A stretch of DNA of 64,000 nucleotides from the NCBI RefSeq assembly GCF_001590865.1, contig NZ_BBUY01000015.1, forward strand, positions 113,147-177,146, given 5' to 3'. Positions within the stretch are counted from its first letter, which is position 1, and each line of letters opens with the position of its first letter. Both the position numbers and the translations under genes were made by a program. The notes under the pieces are model-generated. The model searched no databases, was not told where the DNA came from, and saw nothing but the letters and a program-made list of their open reading frames with translations. Positions 59,207 to 64,000 of the stretch are shown here, in pieces. The stretch is from Streptomyces sp. NBRC 110611 (GTDB lineage: Bacteria; Actinomycetota; Actinomycetes; Streptomycetales; Streptomycetaceae).

Positions 59207-60475
59207 TCAGCGGGTGTGGCCGTCGCCCGTGAGGATGTACTTCGTCGACGTGAGCTCCGGCAGGCCCATGGGGCCACGGGCGTGCAGCTTCTGCGTCGAG
59301 ATGCCGATCTCCGCACCGAAGCCGAACTGGCCGCCGTCGGTGAACCGGGTCGAGGCGTTGACCGCGACGGTCGTCGAATCCACCAATTGGGTGAACCGGC
59401 GAGCGGCGGCCTGCGAGCCGGTGACGATGGCCTCGGTGTGGCCCGAGGTCCAGCGGCGGATGTGCGCCACCGCCGCGTCCAGGTCCGGTACCACGGCGGC
59501 CGCGATGTCGTACGAGAGGTACTCGGTGGCCCAGTCCTCGTCGGTGGCCGGCGCGACCAGCCCGGGACCCGCCTGCTGCCAGGCCGCGTCACCGTGCACG
59601 ACCACCCCGGCCTGGGTGAGCGCCTCCAGGGCGCGCGGCAGGAACTTCTCGGCGATCCCGGCGTGCACCAGCACGGTCTCCGCGGCGTTGCAGACGCTGG
59701 GCCGCTGGGCCTTGGAGTTGACCAGGATGTCGATCGCCATGTCGAGGTCGGCGGCCTCGTCGATGTAGACGTGGCAGTTGCCGGTGCCGGTCTCGATCAC
59801 CGGGACGGTGGACTCCTCGACGACCGTCCGGATCAGCGAGGCGCCGCCGCGCGGAATCAGCACGTCGACCAGCCCCCGGGCGCGCATCAGCTCGCGCACC
59901 GAGTCGCGGCTCTCGCCGGGCACCAGCTGCACCGCGTCCGCGGGCAGCCCGGCGCTCCGCACCGCGTCGCGGAGCACGTCGACCAGCGCGCTGTTGGAGG
60001 CGTACGCGGACGACGAGCCGCGCAGCAGTACGGCGTTGCCGGACTTCAGGCAGAGGGCGGCGGCGTCCACCGTCACATTGGGCCGGGCCTCGTAGATGAT
60101 GCCGACCACGCCGAGCGGGACCCGGACCTGGCGCAGGTCGAGGCCGTTGGGGAGGGTCGAGCCGCGCAGCACCTCGCCCACCGGGTCGGGCAGCGCCACG
60201 ACCTGGCGGACGTCCGCGGCGATCGCCCCGATCCGCTCCGGGGTGAGGGTGAGCCGGTCCACGATCGATTCGGCGGTGCCGGCCTCCCGGGCCTTGGCGA
60301 TGTCCTCGGCGTTGGCGGCGATGATCGCGTCGGTCCGCTCCACCAGGGCGTCGGCGATGGCGAGCAGCGCGGCATCGCGAGCCGTCCGCGGCAGCGGCGC
60401 CAGGACGGCGGCCGCCTCCCGCGCACGGCGGGCGGTGTCGAGGACGGGTGAGGAGTGCGCTGCGCTGCTGGTCAT
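59207..60475 (-). CDS. proA: Gamma-glutamyl phosphate reductase
   Basis: The 422-residue aldehyde-dehydrogenase-fold enzyme converts glutamyl-5-phosphate to glutamate-5-semialdehyde, the second step of proline synthesis. It has the catalytic Cys in SVCNAAETVLVH near 255, the NADPH-site stretch LRGSSSAYASN, and the C-terminal RGPMGLPELTSTKYI. The start begins MTSSAAHSSP. proB lies about 860 bp upstream on the same strand, with a small unknown gene between them. Confidence 0.97.
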   Translation of the reverse strand: MTSSAAHSSPVLDTARRAREAAAVLAPLPRTARDAALLAIADALVERTDAIIAANAEDIAKAREAGTAESIVDRLTLTPERIGAIAADVRQVVALPDPVGEVLRGSTLPNGLDLRQVRVPLGVVGIIYEARPNVTVDAAALCLKSGNAVLLRGSSSAYASNSALVDVLRDAVRSAGLPADAVQLVPGESRDSVRELMRARGLVDVLIPRGGASLIRTVVEESTVPVIETGTGNCHVYIDEAADLDMAIDILVNSKAQRPSVCNAAETVLVHAGIAEKFLPRALEALTQAGVVVHGDAAWQQAGPGLVAPATDEDWATEYLSYDIAAAVVPDLDAAVAHIRRWTSGHTEAIVTGSQAAARRFTQLVDSTTVAVNASTRFTDGGQFGFGAEIGISTQKLHARGPMGLPELTSTKYILTGDGHTR

Positions 60476-60612
60476 GACGGCAGCCTAGCGGGCGGGCGCA
60501 GGGGTGCCCGCCGCTGACCCTGGGCGGCGCTTTCCGGCGGGCCGGGGAGGCGGACCCGGTGGCGGGACCGAGCGGCCGGACCCGGTGGCCGGACCCGGCG
60601 GTCGGCCCGCGG

Positions 60613-60945
60613 TCAGAACGGGTGGACCCCGACCGGTGAGGCCGGCGGCGGGCCGTACCCCTCGGCGACGCGCTGGTGGTAGGTCTCCCGGTCGATGACC
60701 TCCAGGCCGACGATCTCCCAGGGCGGCAGGTTGGCCGTCGACCGGTGCTCGCCCCACAGCCGCAGCGCGACCGCCGCGGCGTCGTGCAGGTCCCGGGCCT
60801 CCTCCCAGTAGCGGATCTCGGCGTGATCGCCGGCGTAACGGCTGGTCAGCAGGAACGGGTGGTCGTGGGCGAGCCGTTCCAGCGAGCGCCGTACCTCCGC
60901 CGGCGGGGCCTGTGCGCCCGAGACGCTGAGCGTGATGTGCCACAT
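60613..60945 (-). CDS. Small conserved-type protein between proB and proA (unknown)
   Basis: This 110-residue soluble protein is MWHITLSVSGAQAPPAEV at the start, then a Leu-rich helix, a central TSRYAGDHAEIRYWEEARDL and WGEHRSTANLPPWEIVGLEVI. I recognise no named family, but its position between proA and proB is, to my recollection, conserved in Streptomyces. The longer frame from 61428 has Arg/Gly-rich shadow-like sequence, so ATG 60945 is chosen. Confidence 0.7.
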   Translation of the reverse strand: MWHITLSVSGAQAPPAEVRRSLERLAHDHPFLLTSRYAGDHAEIRYWEEARDLHDAAAVALRLWGEHRSTANLPPWEIVGLEVIDRETYHQRVAEGYGPPPASPVGVHPF

Positions 60946-61333
60946 CCGGGACGTCTCGCGGCGCTCGCCCTCCGGGGCCCGCCGCGCCGTCCCGTGCCGC
61001 TCCGTGGGCTCGTCGTCATCCGTCCGGCCGGCTTCCCCGCCGGTCGCAGCGGCGGAGCCGACGCTGGTCAGTGTCCGCTCCGCCGTCCCTCGGGGCGGTG
61101 CTCCCGGGCGCCCTCGTCCCACCGGCGGCCTCCTGTGATGCGCATCGCCGCCGCGCGCGGGGTGCGGGGCGATGGGTGCGGTCGTACTTCGGCGTGTGCG
61201 CTCGCGCGCTGCGGACGCCGCTCCCCTACGACGCCTCCGCAACAAAGTTGACCAGCCCGCGGGCCCTCGCGGGGGCGTTTTCCCCAAGGTCCCGCGGGAA
61301 AGGCCGGTCCGCGCCCCACGGGAGGGGGACGGG
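60946..61333. other. Spacer downstream of proB with proB-like fragment
   Basis: No clear gene in 388 bp. At 61246-61265 a 20-bp segment matches the proB segment at 61456-61475 in 19 of 20 bases, and on the minus strand can be read as A-R-G-L-V-N-F as in proB. A CCCGC/GCGGG dyad plus TTTT lies at about 61256-61281 on the plus strand. Confidence 0.5.
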
Positions 61334-62470
61334 TCAGTGGTGCAGCAGCACCAGATCGTCGCGGTGCACGACCTCGCGCTCGTACGCCGGTCCCAGCTCG
61401 CGGGCAAGATCCCGGGTCGAACGGCCAATCAATCGGGGGATTTCCCGGGCGTCGAAGTTGACGAGCCCGCGGGCCACCGGATGGCCGGTACCGTCCCGCA
61501 GCTCCACCGGGTCGCCCGCGGAGAACTCGCCCTCCACGGCGGCGATACCGGCCGGCAGCAGCGACGAGTGCCGCTCGACGACGGCCCGCACCGCCCCGTC
61601 GTCCAGAACGAGCGCGCCGCGCGGCGTCGAGGCGTGCGCGAGCCACAGCAGCCGGTCGGCGGTGCGGCGGCCGGTGCGCAGGAAGTGCGTGCCGGTGGGC
61701 CCGCCGGCCAGCGCCTCCGAGGCGTGCACGGCGGAGGTCAGGACGACCGGGATGCCGGCGGCGGCCGCGATCCGGGCCGCCTCGACCTTGGTGACCATGC
61801 CGCCGGTGCCGACGCCGGCCTTGCCCGCACTGCCGATGGAGACGCCCTCCAGGTCCTGGGGGCCGTGGACCTCGGCTATCCGGGAGGTGCCGGGCCTGGA
61901 CGGATCGCCGTCGTAGAGGCCGTCCACGTCGGAGAGGAGGACCAGCAGGTCGGCGCGGACGAGGTGGGCGACCAGCGCGGCCAGCCGGTCGTTGTCGCCG
62001 AAGCGGATCTCGTCGGTGGCGACGGTGTCGTTCTCGTTGACGATCGGGACCGCGCCCATGGCCAGCAGCTGGTCGAGGGTCCGGTAGGCGTTGCGGTAGT
62101 GGGCCCGGCGGCTGGTGTCGTCGGAGGTCAGCAGGACCTGGCCGACGCGGCGCCCGTAGCGGGCGAACGAGGCGGTGTAGCGGGCGACCAGCAGGCCCTG
62201 GCCGACGCTGGCGGCGGCCTGCTGGCGGGCCAGGTCACGGGGCCGCCGGTCCAGCCCCAGGGGCGCCAGTCCGGCCGCGATGGCACCGGAGGAGACCAGC
62301 ACGATCTCCCTGTCCTGGTGTTTGGCCAGCACGTCCACGAGGGCGTCCACCCGGTCCGCGTCCAGGCCTCCGGCGGCCGTCGTCAGCGACGACGAGCCGA
62401 CCTTCACCACGATCCGGCGGGCGTCCGCCACTTCCTGCCGTGCGCCTGCTGCGGCTGCAGCGCCTGCCAT
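61334..62470 (-). CDS. proB: Glutamate 5-kinase
   Basis: The 378-residue enzyme phosphorylates glutamate, the first step of proline synthesis, and is normally feedback-inhibited by proline. It has the amino-acid-kinase core (VVKVGSSSL near 23, VSSGAIAAGLAPLGL, NENDTVATDEIRFGDND, SDVDGLYDGDP) and a C-terminal PUA domain (RGALVLDDGAVRAV). The ATG at 62470 begins MAGAAAAAGARQEV and has GAGG about 10 nt upstream. In many genomes obgE precedes it; here the next gene upstream is divergent and envelope-related. Confidence 0.97.
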   Translation of the reverse strand: MAGAAAAAGARQEVADARRIVVKVGSSSLTTAAGGLDADRVDALVDVLAKHQDREIVLVSSGAIAAGLAPLGLDRRPRDLARQQAAASVGQGLLVARYTASFARYGRRVGQVLLTSDDTSRRAHYRNAYRTLDQLLAMGAVPIVNENDTVATDEIRFGDNDRLAALVAHLVRADLLVLLSDVDGLYDGDPSRPGTSRIAEVHGPQDLEGVSIGSAGKAGVGTGGMVTKVEAARIAAAAGIPVVLTSAVHASEALAGGPTGTHFLRTGRRTADRLLWLAHASTPRGALVLDDGAVRAVVERHSSLLPAGIAAVEGEFSAGDPVELRDGTGHPVARGLVNFDAREIPRLIGRSTRDLARELGPAYEREVVHRDDLVLLHH

Positions 62471-62867
62471 GTGTCCGTACCTCTGTGTTTCCCGGTCCTG
62501 TGAACCGTACGGGCGCCCCGATGCCATCGGTCCCCGCTCGTCCCGTATCGCGTCCCTACGGGCGCAATCTACGGCAGTACGGCCGGTGGGCGCGTGCGGG
62601 GGCCATGGCCGCACGCATTCTCCGCCGCAGTTTTTGCCGCAGTTAATTTTTTTTAAGACGTACAAAGAGCCTCTTGGGTTGCGTTCGAATGGTCCGTTTT
62701 CGCGGTGATGAGAGCCACAGCAGATTGTCACCAAGGCCAACGAGGTCATACGGTCGGGTGTCCATCGGTCCCGTTTCGCCGCCCCGGCGGTGTCGCAGCG
62801 CGGGACCGGGCCACCCCCCACTGGCCTTCCCCCCCCAGACCTTTCTTGCTGCCAGGAGCCCTCCCCC
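62471..62867. other. Divergent spacer with an AT-rich patch
   Basis: No gene is visible in about 400 bp between proB and the divergent glycerophosphotransferase-like gene. A strikingly AT-rich patch (TTAATTTTTTTTAAGA, 62643-62658) follows GCCGCAGTTTTTGCCGCAGTT, where GCCGCAGTT is repeated. Promoters for both genes should lie here; none is confidently placed. Confidence 0.5.
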
Positions 62868-64000
62868 GTGCCTTCCGCCGGAATCGTTCCCCGCCGAGCC
62901 GTACAGCTCGCGGCACTCCTCGCGATGATGGCCGCGTTCACCGCCCAGCTCGTCGGTGCGCTGCTGCCCGTCATCCCCCTGTTCATCGCCGCGTCCGTGG
63001 TCAACCTCGGCCTGGACCTGGTCCTCCAGCACAAGCAGCCGGGCCTGCTCGCGGTGCTGGGCCGGATCCGGTTCGACGTGACGGTCCGACAGTTGCTGCG
63101 CGACATGCTGATACTGGTCGGCCTGTTGCACATCGACGGCATCAACCCGCTGGAGGAGCAGGCCCCGCTCACGATCACCCTGCTGCTCTTCTACGGCACC
63201 CACTTCGTGTGCCAGGCGGTCGCCGTGCTGGTCCGCCGGTCCCGCAGCCTGCCGTTCGTGACCCGCAACATCGACGCCACCGCGCTGCGGCTGTGCGACG
63301 CCCCGCCGCGGATCCTCTCCCGCCAGACGGGCCGGCGGCTGCTGCGCTTCTCGGTGCCGACCACGGTGGGCATGATGATCACCGCGATCACCGCGGACGC
63401 GTACTGGGGCGGCATCGGCCTGACCGTCTCGCTGGCCCTGTCCGCCGGCGGCACGCTCTACCTGAGCACCTGGCTGCTGCCGGGCAAGCGGGTGGCCGAC
63501 GAGCAGCAGGCGCTGCGGTGGCTGGACACCTGGCTGGCCGAGTACCGGCCGACGGTCGGCATGTACTTCTCCGGCGGCGCCACCTCCGCCTACCAGGCCA
63601 ACATGTGGCTGAGCACCCTGGCCGCCCTCGACGGCAACCCGATCATCGTGCTCCGTGAGCGCTTCATGGTGCAGAAGATCGAGGCCACGGACGTGCCGAT
63701 CGTCTGCATCCCGAAGGTCGCCCACCTGATGCGCCTGGAGCATTCCACCCTCAAGGTGCTGCTGCACCCGGCGAACTCCGGCAAGACCTCGCAGATCCTG
63801 CGCATCCCGTCCGTCAAGCACGCCTTCACCAACCACGGCGAGAGCGACAAGCTGTCCTCCTGCAACCCGTACGCCAAGGCGTACGACGAGGTGTGGGTGG
63901 CGGGTCCGGCGGCCGTGAGCGCTACCAGCTCGCCGACATCGGCGTCGAGGACAAGGACGTCGTCGAGGTCGGCCGCCCGCAGCTGGCCCCGATCCGGGCG
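62868..64000 (+). CDS. CDP-glycerol glycerophosphotransferase-like membrane protein, partial, apparent frameshift
   Basis: The protein starts at GTG 62868 with AGGAG about 9 nt upstream, and has several TM helices (for example LLPVIPLFIAASVVNLGL, TITLLLFYGTHFVCQAVAVL). A cytosolic GT-B-like region follows, containing MYFSGGATSAYQANMW, PVIVLRERF-like NPIIVLRERF, and FTNHGESDKLSSCNPYAK, typical of TagB/TagF-like enzymes. At about 63909-63913 the frame breaks: the expected continuation GRERYQLADIGVEDKDVVEV appears from 63911 in the next frame. One G missing in a GGCGG run would explain it. The Streptomyces homologues (SCO2589/SCO2590 region) belong to spore-wall biology. Confidence 0.78.
   Translation, partial: MPSAGIVPRRAVQLAALLAMMAAFTAQLVGALLPVIPLFIAASVVNLGLDLVLQHKQPGLLAVLGRIRFDVTVRQLLRDMLILVGLLHIDGINPLEEQAPLTITLLLFYGTHFVCQAVAVLVRRSRSLPFVTRNIDATALRLCDAPPRILSRQTGRRLLRFSVPTTVGMMITAITADAYWGGIGLTVSLALSAGGTLYLSTWLLPGKRVADEQQALRWLDTWLAEYRPTVGMYFSGGATSAYQANMWLSTLAALDGNPIIVLRERFMVQKIEATDVPIVCIPKVAHLMRLEHSTLKVLLHPANSGKTSQILRIPSVKHAFTNHGESDKLSSCNPYAKAYDEVWVAGPAAVSATSSPTSASRTRTSSRSAARSWPRSG

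Overview
The window is high-GC, densely coded DNA whose gene content and order match the conserved core of a Streptomyces chromosome (or a very close relative). From memory it follows the S. coelicolor leuA to spore-wall block, roughly SCO2528 to SCO2590. The clues are strong third-position GC, frequent GTG starts, mycothiol-linked metabolism, a CYP157/CYP154 pair, a DnaJ2/HrcA operon with a CIRCE operator, and the SCO2583/SCO2584 families.

Layout. 1-2319: two overlapping cytochrome P450 genes, probably the tail of a conservon. 2339-5185: a zinc-ribbon/TerB-like gene, then leuA behind a Leu-rich leader peptide. 5346-6834: an M4 metalloprotease of the protealysin type and a gene for an emfourin-like inhibitor. 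6847-13836: era, a cytidine-deaminase-like gene that has lost its zinc site, a divergent XRE regulator/MFS exporter pair, then a CBS-domain protein, ybeY and phoH. 14101-16735: a divergent sugar kinase and GH4 glycosidase. 16916-19806: a mycothiol-dependent formaldehyde dehydrogenase with a coupled metallo-beta-lactamase hydrolase, and a secreted HAD phosphatase. 19939-26106: RNase Z, HIT, OsmC, rsmE, nitronate monooxygenase, dnaJ, hrcA and CIRCE. 26256-34314: an MBL hydrolase, DUF3097, Uma2, hemW, a SpoIIE-type phosphatase and a long-chain acyl-CoA synthetase. 34740-43152: lepA, rpsT, holA, a small acidic gene, comEC and comEA. 43266-48447: DegV, a membrane/coiled-coil protein, and leuS with a complete transcription attenuator. 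48603-51208: two identical tRNA-Ala(GGC) genes flanking a GT87 membrane glycosyltransferase and two tiny zinc-ribbon proteins. 51321-55875: a histidine phosphatase with a probable CTG start, rsfS, a repeat-rich LCP-like protein, nadD and two tiny membrane proteins. 56048-64000: an M48 protease, SCO2584- and SCO2583-family proteins, proA, a small unknown gene, proB, and a partial glycerophosphotransferase-like gene with an apparent frameshift near the window end.

Most genes are housekeeping: translation and ribosome biogenesis (era, ybeY, lepA, rpsT, rsmE, rsfS, leuS, tRNA-Ala), stress (hrcA, dnaJ), DNA (holA, comEC/comEA), and Leu, Pro, NAD and heme-related metabolism. Two separate genes, leuA and leuS, carry Leu-codon leader peptides, so leucine supply and leucine charging appear to be sensed by similar ribosome-based devices. 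The last 12 kb looks like cell-envelope and spore-wall functions.

The features most worth following up are the leuS attenuator with all of its alternative pairings visible; the protease/inhibitor pair split by a strong hairpin; an 18-bp CACGTG-bearing tandem array that sits where the exporter N-terminus would otherwise be called; the P450 without ExxR, the deaminase fold without a zinc site and the LCP fold without its arginines; and the terminal frameshift. I found no CRISPR array, insertion sequence, prophage or biosynthetic gene cluster.
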